Source: Actinoplanes subtropicus (GTDB taxonomy: Bacteria > Actinomycetota > Actinomycetes > Mycobacteriales > Micromonosporaceae). Taken from it: DNA of 64,000 nucleotides. Positions 56,677 through 64,000 of the stretch are shown in pieces. Positions within the stretch are counted from its first letter, which is position 1. Each line of letters opens with the position of its first letter. A program made the translations under genes and the position numbers. Where the stretch lies: NCBI RefSeq assembly GCF_000721705.1, contig NZ_JOJL01000028.1, forward strand, positions 1-64,000. The letters run 5' to 3'. The notes below the pieces were generated by a model. That model was given only the letters and a program-made list of their open reading frames with translations, searched no databases and had not been told where the DNA came from.

Positions 56677-57671
56677 CGATCGTCGGTATTCGCTGCGACG
56701 CCGGTGCCCGCACCGGCGTCGGGCATCTGGTCCGCTGCGTGGCGCTCGCCGAGGAGCTGGTGGCCCGCGGCGCCGGCGTTCGGTTCCTCAGCGACCTGGG
56801 CGGCGTGGCCTGGGCCGAGGCCCAGCTCAGCCAGCGCGGGCTGCCCGGGCATCCGCCGCCGTTCGACCCGGTCGGCCTGGTCGCGGCGGTCGAGCGGCTG
56901 GAGATCGACGCGCTGGTGATCGACTCGTACACGCTGCCGCCGGCGCACAGCGTGGCGGTGCGCAAGACCGGGCGCCGGGTGCTGGCCATCGTGGACGGCG
57001 ATTTCCGGGGGCAGACCGCCGACATCTACGTCGACCAGAACCTCGACGCGCGGATCGACGTCGAGGACGCGATCGGGCTGGCCGGGCTGGATTACGCGCT
57101 GCTGCGCTCGTCGGTGCGCTCGCTGCGGCCGGTGACCCCGCCGGTGCACCGCCCCGGGCGTACGCCCAAGGTCGTGGCCTTTTTCGGCGGAACCGACGCC
57201 TACCGCGCGGCGCCGCAGGTGGCCGCGCTGCTCACCCGGACCGGCGTCGGTTTCGACGCCACGGTCATCGCGGCGAACGAGGAGCTGAACGCCGAGCTCT
57301 CGGCGATCCCGGCCGGACCGGGGCAGCGCTTCGAGATCATCTCGCCCACCGACGACCTGCCGAAGCTGCTCGCCGGCGCCGACCTCGCGGTCAGCGCCAG
57401 CGGCACCTCGACCTGGGAGCTGCTCTGCCTCGGCCTGCCGGCCGCGCTGGTGTGGGTGGTGGACAACCAGATCCTGGGGTACGACCGGACGATCGCCCGC
57501 GGTTACGCGGCCGGCCTGGGGCAGCTCGGTCACCTGGGCGACGACGCGGTGTCGACGCTGCGGGCCCTGCTCACCGACGCGTCCTGGCGCACCGAACTGG
57601 CCGCCAAGGCGTGGGCGGCCGTCGATGGGCGCGGCGTGGAACGCGTGGCTTCCGCGCTGCTCGAGCCCTAA
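56673..57671 (+). CDS. pseG: UDP-sugar hydrolase of the pseudaminic acid pathway
   Basis: A 332-residue GT-B-fold enzyme of the PseG/SpsG family that removes UDP from the diacetamido sugar before PseI acts. The N-terminus IVGIRCDAGARTGVGHLVRC holds the catalytic His in GVGHLVRC; FFGGTDAYRAA opens the second domain, and SASGTSTWELLCLGLP is the UDP-binding loop. The GTG at 56673 overlaps the stop of the small ORF. It converges with the quinone oxidoreductase gene and shares four bases with it. Confidence 0.88.
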   Translation: MTIVGIRCDAGARTGVGHLVRCVALAEELVARGAGVRFLSDLGGVAWAEAQLSQRGLPGHPPPFDPVGLVAAVERLEIDALVIDSYTLPPAHSVAVRKTGRRVLAIVDGDFRGQTADIYVDQNLDARIDVEDAIGLAGLDYALLRSSVRSLRPVTPPVHRPGRTPKVVAFFGGTDAYRAAPQVAALLTRTGVGFDATVIAANEELNAELSAIPAGPGQRFEIISPTDDLPKLLAGADLAVSASGTSTWELLCLGLPAALVWVVDNQILGYDRTIARGYAAGLGQLGHLGDDAVSTLRALLTDASWRTELAAKAWAAVDGRGVERVASALLEP

Positions 57672-58681
57672 GGCTGGGTGACCTCGATGACCACCTTGCC
57701 GACCGCGTGCTGCTCGACCGCCTCGTGCGCGTCGGCGACCCGCTCGAACGGGTAGCGCAGGATCGGCAGCCCGGCCTCCTCACCGACCCGGAAGGCGCCG
57801 GTGTTGACCGCCTCGGCCACCGCCGCGACCGCGTTGTCCTTCTCCTCGGTCGTGGTCGTGTAGGTCAGCACGAAGTCGAGGCTGACGTTCTTGAGCATCG
57901 CCTTGAAGCTCGGGATGGTCACCTCGCCGCCCACGTAGATGCCGATGTTGCCGCCGGGCGCGACCGCGCTGAGGTCGGCCCGCAGGTTCTCGGTGTTCAC
58001 CTCGACGACGACGTGCGCGCCGCCGGGGGCCAGCTCCTTGACCCGGGCCGCCAGGTCCTCCTCGCGATAGTTGATCACCGCGTCGGCACCCGCGGCACCG
58101 GCGAGATCGGCCTTCTCCTTCGAGCTCACCGTGGTCAGCACGGTCGCGCCGGCCCACTTGGCCAGCTGGATCGCGGCGTTGCCGACCGCGCCCGCGCCGC
58201 CGGCGACCAGCACGGTGCGGCCCGCCAGCGCCCCCGGTTCCAGCCTGGCCGGGCCGTCGCTGGCCAGGGTGAGGCAGCGGTGCGCGGTGAGCGCCGGGAT
58301 GCCGAGCGCGGCGCCGACCTCGAACGGGACGTCGTCGTTCATCCGCACCACCTGGCGGCGGGGCAGCACCACGTACTCCTGGGCCGTGCCGTTCGCCCGG
58401 CCGTAGCCGGCGTCCCAGACCCAGACCCGGTCGCCCGGCTCGAGCCCGCCGACCCCCTCCCCGACCGCGTCGACCACGCCGGCGCCGTCCTGGTTGGGCA
58501 CCCGGGGCGGGGTCACGCCGTCGGGCACGCCGCGACCCGCACGGGTCCCGGTGTCGGTGGGATTGACCGCGGACAGAACGACCCGGACCCGGACCTCACC
58601 CGCGCCGACGGGCGGCGTCTCCCGCTCGACGATCTGCAGGACGGCGGCGGGCCCGGGCTCTTCGAAGACAGCAGCGCGCAT
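57668..58681 (-). CDS. NADPH:quinone oxidoreductase, zinc-free MDR family
   Basis: A 337-residue medium-chain reductase. The N-terminal part (GEVRVRVVLSAVNPTDT, PNQDGAGVVDAVGEGV) lacks the zinc-binding Cys residues, and VLVAGGAGAVGNAAIQLAK near residue 160 is the NADPH-binding fold. Members reduce quinones or enones. It is the first gene seen outside the glycan island, converging with pseG by four bases, and its start lies just beyond the palindromic repeat copy at 58694. The substrate is unknown. Confidence 0.85.
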   Translation of the reverse strand: MRAAVFEEPGPAAVLQIVERETPPVGAGEVRVRVVLSAVNPTDTGTRAGRGVPDGVTPPRVPNQDGAGVVDAVGEGVGGLEPGDRVWVWDAGYGRANGTAQEYVVLPRRQVVRMNDDVPFEVGAALGIPALTAHRCLTLASDGPARLEPGALAGRTVLVAGGAGAVGNAAIQLAKWAGATVLTTVSSKEKADLAGAAGADAVINYREEDLAARVKELAPGGAHVVVEVNTENLRADLSAVAPGGNIGIYVGGEVTIPSFKAMLKNVSLDFVLTYTTTTEEKDNAVAAVAEAVNTGAFRVGEEAGLPILRYPFERVADAHEAVEQHAVGKVVIEVTQP

Positions 58682-58693
58682 GCCTCCACCCTA

Positions 58694-58735
58694 GGCCTGT
58701 CCTGCCGGTCACGCGGGGCTGCGGCGTGGCCCGGA
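58694..58735. repeat. Second copy of the palindromic repeat of 5838-5892
   Basis: CCTGTCCTGCCGGTCACGC and the following GGGGCTGCGGCGTG match the left arm and loop at 5842-5874 exactly; the right arm is degenerate (GCGTGGCCCGGAC). It lies between the quinone reductase start and a truncated acetyltransferase frame, and the truncation coincides with its edge. Confidence 0.72.
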
Positions 58736-58736
58736 C

Positions 58737-58814
58737 GGTGCCAGACGGCGTCAGACCCGCCACCATCGCCGCGGCGTCCTCGTCCCTCGCCGGCCGGATC
58801 ATCGGCTCCCTCAT
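58737..58814 (-). pseudogene. N-terminal remnant of a GNAT acetyltransferase
   Basis: The ATG at 58814 overlaps the stop of the HTH gene (ATGA) and opens MIRPARDEDAAAMVAGL, the typical beginning of a GNAT domain after a short lead. After about 26 codons the frame runs into the palindromic repeat copy at 58694-58735 and loses resemblance. The rest of the acetyltransferase is missing. The tight overlap shows the gene once formed an operon with the HTH regulator. Confidence 0.5.
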
Positions 58815-59074
58815 GGCTCCCGGCCGAGGGAGTCGAGGAAGGCGTCGAGGCCGATCTCCGGCTCGGGCGCGGGCCGGCAATCGACGAACAGGCCGAGGGC
58901 GGAGATCACCTTGAAGACCAGGCCGACCTCGACGGTGGGCTTGCCCGCCTCGAGGTCGGACAGCCAGCGGCGGCTGACCGTTGCCCGGGCCGCCAGGTCG
59001 GCCTGGCTGAGGCCTGCCTCCCGCCGGCACTCGCGCAGGTAAGACCCGAGATCTTCACAGTTGCTCAGTCGCAT
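58811..59074 (-). CDS. HipB-like XRE transcriptional regulator
   Basis: An 87-residue protein, mostly one XRE helix-turn-helix: LGSYLRECRREAGLSQADLA leads to ARATVSRRWLSDLEAGKPT (recognition helix) and VGLVFKVISALGL. This is the HipB pattern, but no HipA kinase is next to it; a truncated acetyltransferase follows instead. ATG 59074 has GGGCGAG upstream; a GTG at 59104 would place the start inside an operator. Three palindromes at 59088-59161, spaced 28 bases apart, are its probable binding sites, so it should repress itself. Confidence 0.8.
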   Translation of the reverse strand: MRLSNCEDLGSYLRECRREAGLSQADLAARATVSRRWLSDLEAGKPTVEVGLVFKVISALGLFVDCRPAPEPEIGLDAFLDSLGREP

Positions 59075-59087
59075 TTCTCGCCCCGCG

Positions 59088-59161
59088 TGTGCGCGTACGT
59101 ACACATCCTAGGGGTTGTGCACGTACGTGCACACTGGCCGCCATGTGCGCGTACGCGCGCA
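59088..59161. promoter_or_regulatory. Three palindromic operators at exact 28-bp spacing
   Basis: Each has the core TGTGC-R-CGTACG: 59088-59105 (TGTGCGCGTACGTACACA), 59116-59133 (TGTGCACGTACGTGCACA, perfect) and 59144-59161 (TGTGCGCGTACGCGCGCA). Their centres are at 59096.5, 59124.5 and 59152.5. They lie between the HTH regulator start and the response regulator gene. Confidence 0.85.
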
Positions 59162-59239
59162 ACCTCGAAAAGGGCTCAGCGGCTTCCGGCGGGGTGCCGA
59201 ACAGCAAGGATGTCCGCACCACAGCTCCTGGAGGCACCC

Positions 59240-59713
59240 GTGTCAACCGTGCTCATCGCCGACGACGACGCCGACCACCGCGAGCTGCTCACGCTCGCCC
59301 TGCGCCGCGCCGGGTACGAGGTGGTCACCGTCGACGACGCGGCCGCCGCGATGACGGCCCTGCTCGCCGGCGGCTTCGACGCCGCGCTGCTGGACGTCCG
59401 GATGCCCGGCGAGTCCGGCATCGAACTGTGCCGGCGGCTGCGGGCCGAACCGGCCACCGCCCTGCTCCCGGTGATGCTGATCAGCGCCGACGTCAACGAC
59501 CAGCGGATCCTCGCGGCGCTGCAGGCCGGCGCCGACGACTACCTGACCAAGCCGTTCCACCGGGCCGAGCTCTGCGCCCGGCTGGACAACGTGCTGCTGC
59601 GCAAGCCGGTCACCGCGGCCAGGTCGGCGAGCGCCGCCACCGCCGCCGCGATGGCGGCCACCCGGGCAATGCGCGGCTGCGTCGCCCCGGAGCAGGACCG
59701 CCGCTCGGCGTAA
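59240..59713 (+). CDS. Single-domain response regulator
   Basis: A 157-residue receiver protein. STVLIADDDADHREL gives the acidic pair, AALLDVRMPGESG the phospho-acceptor Asp near residue 54, and DYLTKPFHRAEL the conserved Lys. After residue 120 there is only an Ala-rich tail (SASAATAAAMAATRAM), so there is no DNA-binding domain. It starts at GTG 59240 after GGAGG. The kinase is not encoded nearby. The HTH operators lie upstream, so it may be part of that regulation. Confidence 0.85.
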   Translation: MSTVLIADDDADHRELLTLALRRAGYEVVTVDDAAAAMTALLAGGFDAALLDVRMPGESGIELCRRLRAEPATALLPVMLISADVNDQRILAALQAGADDYLTKPFHRAELCARLDNVLLRKPVTAARSASAATAAAMAATRAMRGCVAPEQDRRSA

Positions 59714-59735
59714 AGATCGGCGTAAGGTCGGCGTC

Positions 59736-61214
59736 ATGGCCGTCGATGACACGCTGCTCCGCTATCACACCGCGCGGGGCCGCTGGGTCCTGTTCGCCAC
59801 CGTCCTCGGCTCCAGCCTGGCGTTCATCGACGCCACCGTGGTCAACATCGCGCTCCCCTCGATCGGCCGGGACCTGCACGCCGACGCGGCCGGCCTGCAG
59901 TGGACCGTCAACGGGTACGCGCTGAGCCTGGCCTCGCTGATCCTGCTCGGCGGCTCGCTCGGCGACCGGTTCGGCCGCAAGCGGATCTTCATGATCGGCA
60001 TCGCCTGGTTCGCGATCGCCTCGCTGCTGTGCGGCCTGGCCCCGAGCATCGAGCTGCTGATCGGCGCCCGGGTCCTGCAGGGCATCGGCGGGGCGCTGCT
60101 CACCCCCGGCGCGCTCGCCATCCTGGAGGCCTCCTTCCAGCAGGAGGACCGCGCCCGCGCGATCGGCGCCTGGTCCGGCCTGGGCGGCATCGGCGGCGCG
60201 TTCGGCCCGTTCCTCGGCGGGTGGCTGGTCGAGGCCGGCAGCTGGCGGTACGTCTTCCTGATCAACGTGCCGGTCGCCGTGCTCGTGCTCCTGGTGACCG
60301 CCCGGCACGTGCCGGAGTCGCGGGACCCGGCCGCGGGCCGCCGCTTCGACATCGCCGGCATCGTGACCGGCGCGATCGGGCTCGGCGGCCTCACGTACGG
60401 CTTCACCGCCTGGCCGACGCGCGGCCCGGGTGACCCGATGGTCCTGGTCTCGCTGGCGGTCGGGGTCGCCGGGCTGGTGGCGTTCGTGCTGGCCGAGCGC
60501 CGCTCGGCGCAGCCGATGGTGCCGCTGGAGATCTTCCGCCACAAGGCGTTCGCCGGGGCCAACCTGGTCACCTTCCTGGTGTACGCGGCCAACGGCGGCA
60601 TCTTCTTCCTGTTCGTCATCAACCTGCAGGTGGTGGCCGGGTTCAGCCCGCTGGCGGCGGGCACCGCGATGCTGCCGGCAACCATCCTGATGTTGCTGCT
60701 GTCGGCCCGCTCCGGCGCGCTCGGCCAGCGCATCGGCCCGCGGATCCCGATGACCGTCGGGCCGCTGATCTGTGCGGTCGCCGTGCTGCTGATGTCGATG
60801 ATCGGGCCGGGCGCGTCGTACCTCACCGACGTGCTGCCCGCGGTGATCATCCTGGGCCTGGGCCTGTCCACTCTGGTGGCGCCGCTGACCGCCACCGCGC
60901 TCGGCTCGCTCGACGACGCGCACGCCGGCATCGCCTCGGGCGTCAACAACGCGGTGGCCCGGGCTGCCAGCCTGCTCGCGGTCGCGATCCTGCCGCTGGC
61001 GGCCGGGCTGGGCGCGGGCAGCCTCACGGTGTCCGACCAGCTGCACCCGGTCTTCCGCAACGCGATGCTGATCTGCGTGGGTCTGATGGTCGGCGGCGCG
61101 GCGCTGGCGTTCGTCCTCATCCCGAACCGGATCACCAAGCCCACGCCGCCGCGCAGCTTCTGCGACCCGTGCTCCCCGCCGGTGCAGGCCAGCGCCAAGA
61201 GCGGGGCTCAGTAG
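59736..61214 (+). CDS. MFS transporter, DHA2 (14-TM) drug-efflux family
   Basis: A 492-residue protein with fourteen predicted transmembrane helices. The first helix contains FIDATVVNIALPSIGRDL, typical of EmrB/QacA exporters, LGDRFGRKRIFM is motif A, and the helix 5 region includes GPFLGGWLVEAGSWRYVFLI, cited by its end SWRYVFLI. It would export toxic compounds by proton antiport. The gene is 22 bases after the response regulator. The 3' end overlaps the convergent S66 peptidase gene by seven bases. No local regulator of TetR or MarR type is attached. Confidence 0.85.
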   Translation: MAVDDTLLRYHTARGRWVLFATVLGSSLAFIDATVVNIALPSIGRDLHADAAGLQWTVNGYALSLASLILLGGSLGDRFGRKRIFMIGIAWFAIASLLCGLAPSIELLIGARVLQGIGGALLTPGALAILEASFQQEDRARAIGAWSGLGGIGGAFGPFLGGWLVEAGSWRYVFLINVPVAVLVLLVTARHVPESRDPAAGRRFDIAGIVTGAIGLGGLTYGFTAWPTRGPGDPMVLVSLAVGVAGLVAFVLAERRSAQPMVPLEIFRHKAFAGANLVTFLVYAANGGIFFLFVINLQVVAGFSPLAAGTAMLPATILMLLLSARSGALGQRIGPRIPMTVGPLICAVAVLLMSMIGPGASYLTDVLPAVIILGLGLSTLVAPLTATALGSLDDAHAGIASGVNNAVARAASLLAVAILPLAAGLGAGSLTVSDQLHPVFRNAMLICVGLMVGGAALAFVLIPNRITKPTPPRSFCDPCSPPVQASAKSGAQ

Positions 61215-62227
61215 TGGGCGATGATCCGGCGCCCGGGGCCGTCCACGGTCATCCGACCGCCGTACGGCAGGATCCACTGCGGCGCCGTGTGACCGAAATC
61301 GACACCGAAGACGGCCATCGCCGACGGGTGGTAGGCGGCCAGCGCCCGTAACACCGCGTCCCGCTGCTCGTCCCGGTAGCGGGCCCGGTCCTCCTGGGGC
61401 GGCCGGTTCTGCAGGTTGCTCGCCTTGGCCGTGGCGACCAGCACCGCCGGGAACTGCTCCAGGAGGCCGCGCTCGCCCGCGTTGCGCAGCATCCGGAACA
61501 CCTCGCCGGCCGGCGGCATCTCCTCCGAGGTCTCCAGCAGCAGGACCGATCCGGCGTACGCGTCACTCGGCTTGATCCATCGGTTGGCGGCCAGGTTCCA
61601 GTGCAGTATCTCCAGGTTCCCGCCCCAGGCCGGCCCGGTGACCACCCGATCGGCCCGGTGCCAGTGGAAGCCCGGACTGGACACCCGCGGCGCGGACCGG
61701 GTGAGCGCCGCCGGGTCGGCCCAGTCCAGCTCCTCGTCGCTGAACTCGGCGACCGGGGTGATCTCCAGATCGACGGTCTCGAAGAGCGCAGCCCGCAGCG
61801 AGGTGAGGTGCTCGGGATCCGCGCCGCCGCCCCGCGCGAGGTGCACCATCGTCGAGCCGCCGTGGTAGGCGGGCACGCCGTGCAACGACAGCCAGTTCAG
61901 GATGTTGGTGTTGTCGGAGTAGCCGAAGAAGGGCTTCGGGTCGGCCACGAACGGCGCCGGGTCCAGGTGCGGCAGCACGGTGATCTGGTCGTCGCCGCCG
62001 ATGGTCGCGAAGACCGCCCGGATCGCCGGGTCGGCGTACGCGGCCATCAGGTCGGCGGCGCGCTCCGCCGGGGAGCCCTGGTGGCGCGTCGTCGGATATT
62101 CCACCGGCTCGAGACCCAGCAGCTCACCGATCCGCCGGACGCCGAGGTCGTGCACGGCGGGGAACAGCCGCGGAGCGGCGAACGACGGCGACAGCACGGC
62201 AACTCGATCGCCTGGCTTCACTTTCAT
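61208..62227 (-). CDS. S66-family LD-carboxypeptidase-like protein
   Basis: A 339-residue serine peptidase of family S66, like LD-carboxypeptidase and microcin C immunity protein MccF. RVAVLSPSFAAPRLFP opens the domain, ATIGGDDQITVLPHLD and FFGYSDNTNILNWL hold the catalytic Ser, and AWGGNLEIL with a late His and Glu completes the usual arrangement. LD-carboxypeptidases trim murein tetrapeptides in recycling, while MccF-like members inactivate peptide-nucleotide antibiotics; the length and GGDDQ motif favour the MccF side. It is monocistronic or linked to the LuxR gene 12 bases upstream. Confidence 0.82.
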   Translation of the reverse strand: MKVKPGDRVAVLSPSFAAPRLFPAVHDLGVRRIGELLGLEPVEYPTTRHQGSPAERAADLMAAYADPAIRAVFATIGGDDQITVLPHLDPAPFVADPKPFFGYSDNTNILNWLSLHGVPAYHGGSTMVHLARGGGADPEHLTSLRAALFETVDLEITPVAEFSDEELDWADPAALTRSAPRVSSPGFHWHRADRVVTGPAWGGNLEILHWNLAANRWIKPSDAYAGSVLLLETSEEMPPAGEVFRMLRNAGERGLLEQFPAVLVATAKASNLQNRPPQEDRARYRDEQRDAVLRALAAYHPSAMAVFGVDFGHTAPQWILPYGGRMTVDGPGRRIIAHY

Positions 62228-62239
62228 CTGCCGAACGTA

Positions 62240-62863
62240 CTAAATCATCCCGGCGCGCAGGGCGTAGGCGACGGCGTGCGACCGGTTGCGCAGCTTGAGC
62301 CGGTGGGTGACTCCGTAGATCACGTTCTTCACGGTCCGCTCGGAGTAGCAGAGCTTGCCGGCGATCTCGTTGGTGTCGAACCCGTCGGCCATCAGCCGCA
62401 GCACGTCGATCTCCCGCGGGGTCAGCCCCGACGCGTTCAGCCCGTTCGGCGCCAGCACGTCCCGCTGCATCCGGTCGACCTGTTTGAGCAGCTCGCCGAT
62501 GAGGTTGGGGGGCAGCACCCCGCCCCCGGCCGCGGCCGCCCGCACGCTGTGCGCGAGCCGCTCGGTGGTCACCGCCGAGCGCGGCAGGATCGCCACCACC
62601 CGGCACTCGACCGCGGTCAGCAGTTCGGCCTCGGCGACCTCCTGGCAGACCAGCACGATCGGCGCGCCGGTCTCGGCGCCGGCCCGGCGCAGCGCGGACA
62701 CCACGTCCGGGGTGAGCCGCTCGGCGGCCGCCACCAGCACCTGGGCGTCCGCGCGCTGCTGCGGGCGCAGCAGCGAGATGTCGCCGCGGAACTGCAGCAG
62801 CGCCGCCAGCCCCGCGTGGCTGACCGGATCCATCGCCTGCAATGCGACCCTGACCTGTTCCAT
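62240..62863 (-). CDS. LuxR-family regulator with degenerate receiver
   Basis: A 207-residue protein. The LuxR helix-turn-helix at residues about 142-203 is clear (LTPREIDVLRLMADGFDTNE and YSERTVKNVIYGVTHRLKL). The N-terminal 120 residues have receiver-like secondary structure (APIVLVCQEVAEAELLTAV, VVAILPRSAV) but lack the acidic pair and the phospho-acceptor Asp, so it is an atypical, phosphorylation-independent regulator. It diverges from the SARP gene with 230 bases between and precedes the S66 gene by 12 bases. The ligand or signal is unknown. Confidence 0.82.
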   Translation of the reverse strand: MEQVRVALQAMDPVSHAGLAALLQFRGDISLLRPQQRADAQVLVAAAERLTPDVVSALRRAGAETGAPIVLVCQEVAEAELLTAVECRVVAILPRSAVTTERLAHSVRAAAAGGGVLPPNLIGELLKQVDRMQRDVLAPNGLNASGLTPREIDVLRLMADGFDTNEIAGKLCYSERTVKNVIYGVTHRLKLRNRSHAVAYALRAGMI

Positions 62864-63092
62864 GGCCGACCCCTCCCGACGCGCCCAGCGTGGAGCAAGT
62901 GTCGGAGAAGGTTCTTCAGGAATTCTTCAGAGATCCTTCATCGCCGTACGAGGGTCGGTAGGCCAGTTCAGCAGAGGCGCGATTCGCCGCGGAAGGGGTA
63001 GCGCGGAGAACTGCCCGTCCGTGCGGTTTGTGTTATCCATTGACACCCGGCCCGTCTCCCTCGAAGTTGGGTTCACCGACTCGGGAGGACAA

Positions 63093-64000
63093 GTGCCAGA
63101 GGCTTTGCGCGCCAGCGTGCTGGGGCCGGTGCGCGCCTGGGTGGGGGATCGCGAGATCGACCTGGGCGCCGCCCGGCAGCGGGCCGTCTTCGCGGTGCTC
63201 GCCGCGCACGCCGGACGGCTGGTCGGGCGGGACGAGCTGATCACCGCGATCTGGGGCGACTCGCCGCCGGCGACCGCGGCCGGCAGCGTCTACACGTACG
63301 TCTCGGGCCTGCGCCGGGTGCTCTCGCCCGGCCAGCTGACCAGCGCGTCGGGCGGCTATCTGCTGCGGCTGGAGCCGGGCGAGCTGGATGCCGGCCGGTT
63401 CCAGCAGCTACGGGCGGGGGCGGCCGAGCTGCTGACGGCCGGCGACCATCGCGGCGCCGCCGGCCGGCTCGAGGAGGCGCTCGCGTTGTGGCGCGGCGAC
63501 GCGTACGCCGGCCTCGCCGGGCCCTTCCTGGAGCTGGACCGGCAGCGCCTGGCCGAGCTGCGCCTGGCCACCGCCGAGCAGCGCGCCCGGATCCTGGTCG
63601 ACCTCGGCGGCGACGACAGCCTGATCGCCGAGCTGACCGGCCTGGTCAAGGACAACCCGCTGCACGAGCCCCTGCACGAGCTGCTGATGCTGGCCCTGCA
63701 CCGGGCCGGCCGGCACGCCGAGGCGCTGGAGGTGTTCCGCGCCGCCCGCCGCACGCTGGTCGCCGAGCTCGGCATCGAACCCGGGCCGGCCCTGCGCGAG
63801 CTGCAACGCCAGGTACTGACCGGCACGGCCCAGAAAGAGCCGATCCGGACGGTCGTGCCGACCGCCGTGGCCAGGGCGCTGCGGGACGGCCTGGCCGGGC
63901 GGGACTGGATCGGCCGCGAGACCGAGGTCGATCAGCTGCGCGGGTACGTACGGCAGCTCGCGGCCGGCTCCGGCGGCGCGGTCTGGATCGAGGGCGAGCC
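63093..64000 (+). CDS. SARP/AfsR-family regulator (partial, runs off the window)
   Basis: The first 302 residues of a larger protein with no stop before the window end. Residues about 5-90 are an OmpR-type winged helix (VLGPVRAWVGDREIDLGAAR, LITAIWGDSPPATAAGSVYT), residues 95-245 form the bacterial transcriptional activation domain (ELDAGRFQQL, GDAYAGLAGPFLELDRQRL, LIAELTGLVKDNPLHEPLHE, LGIEPGPALRELQRQVL). From about residue 275 a new domain starts (WIGRETEVDQLRGYV, AVWIEGEP), the beginning of a P-loop ATPase, as in AfsR-like proteins that activate secondary metabolism. The GTG at 63093 follows GGGAGG. Confidence 0.88.
   Translation, partial: MPEALRASVLGPVRAWVGDREIDLGAARQRAVFAVLAAHAGRLVGRDELITAIWGDSPPATAAGSVYTYVSGLRRVLSPGQLTSASGGYLLRLEPGELDAGRFQQLRAGAAELLTAGDHRGAAGRLEEALALWRGDAYAGLAGPFLELDRQRLAELRLATAEQRARILVDLGGDDSLIAELTGLVKDNPLHEPLHELLMLALHRAGRHAEALEVFRAARRTLVAELGIEPGPALRELQRQVLTGTAQKEPIRTVVPTAVARALRDGLAGRDWIGRETEVDQLRGYVRQLAAGSGGAVWIEGE

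Noticed and set aside
56594..59713. A plus-strand open frame of about 1040 codons across pseG, the quinone reductase and the HTH gene
   Set aside because: It crosses genes of clear function in other frames; only its end from GTG 59240 (response regulator) is real.

Overview
The window is 64 kb of very GC-rich DNA with codon use, frequent GTG starts, start/stop overlaps, leaderless-looking promoters and gene families typical of a filamentous actinomycete. A pseudaminic-acid-type pathway, SigE-family sigma factors, SARP regulators and GGDEF-EAL proteins together suggest Micromonosporaceae, perhaps an Actinoplanes relative whose zoospore flagella could carry such a sugar. The genus is inference. 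No rRNA, tRNA, CRISPR array, prophage or complete insertion sequence was seen.

Layout. 0-5.9 kb: small orphan genes, a three-gene minus-strand operon (alkaline-phosphatase-fold membrane protein, secreted propeller, SseB-like protein) and a divergent GH18 chitinase lipoprotein. 5.9-12.1 kb: type II NADH dehydrogenase, a SigE-family sigma factor with its membrane partner, TPR proteins and a cyclase-family enzyme. 12.1-12.9 kb: a GDT1-type manganese exporter behind a yybP-ykoY Mn2+ riboswitch whose terminator also covers the ribosome binding site. 13-21 kb: secreted peptidase, MFS pump with divergent TetR and tandem operators, MarR-MFS pair, DUF4240-like protein with an in-frame 39-bp minisatellite, and a Tat hydrolase whose start codon lies in a perfect 28-bp palindrome. 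21-30 kb: GGDEF-EAL protein, DeoR-controlled polyol ABC operon without its own ATPase, amino-acid permease. 30-31 kb: a probable CdiA-type nuclease toxin and overlapping immunity gene.

34-57.7 kb is a glycan island. Pseudaminic acid genes lie in two blocks, GT2-pseH-pseI at 34-36.6 kb and pseB-pseC-glycosyltransferase-methyltransferase-pseF-sORF-pseG at 51.4-57.7 kb. A paralogous methyltransferase lies at 38-39.8 kb. Divergent from pseB is a six-gene operon (ACP, SDR reductase, adenylating ligase, LuxE-like, LuxC-like, polytopic membrane protein) that looks like an acyl-to-aldehyde module without luciferase, plausibly decorating the sugar. Between the blocks is an MmpL exporter with a histidine kinase/response regulator pair. 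The kinase and mmpL promoters share the same palindrome at the same distance from the ATG, which suggests one autoregulated regulon.

57.7-64 kb: quinone oxidoreductase, HipB-like repressor with three palindromic operators spaced exactly 28 bp apart, response regulator, MFS pump, S66 carboxypeptidase, LuxR regulator and the start of a SARP regulator that runs off the window.

Repeats not explained by genes include a ~90-120-bp intergenic element in four copies, a hairpin element in two copies (one ending a GNAT remnant), a nested ~100-bp inverted repeat at 12.9-13.0 kb, and short tandem repeats near 37.7-38.0 kb.
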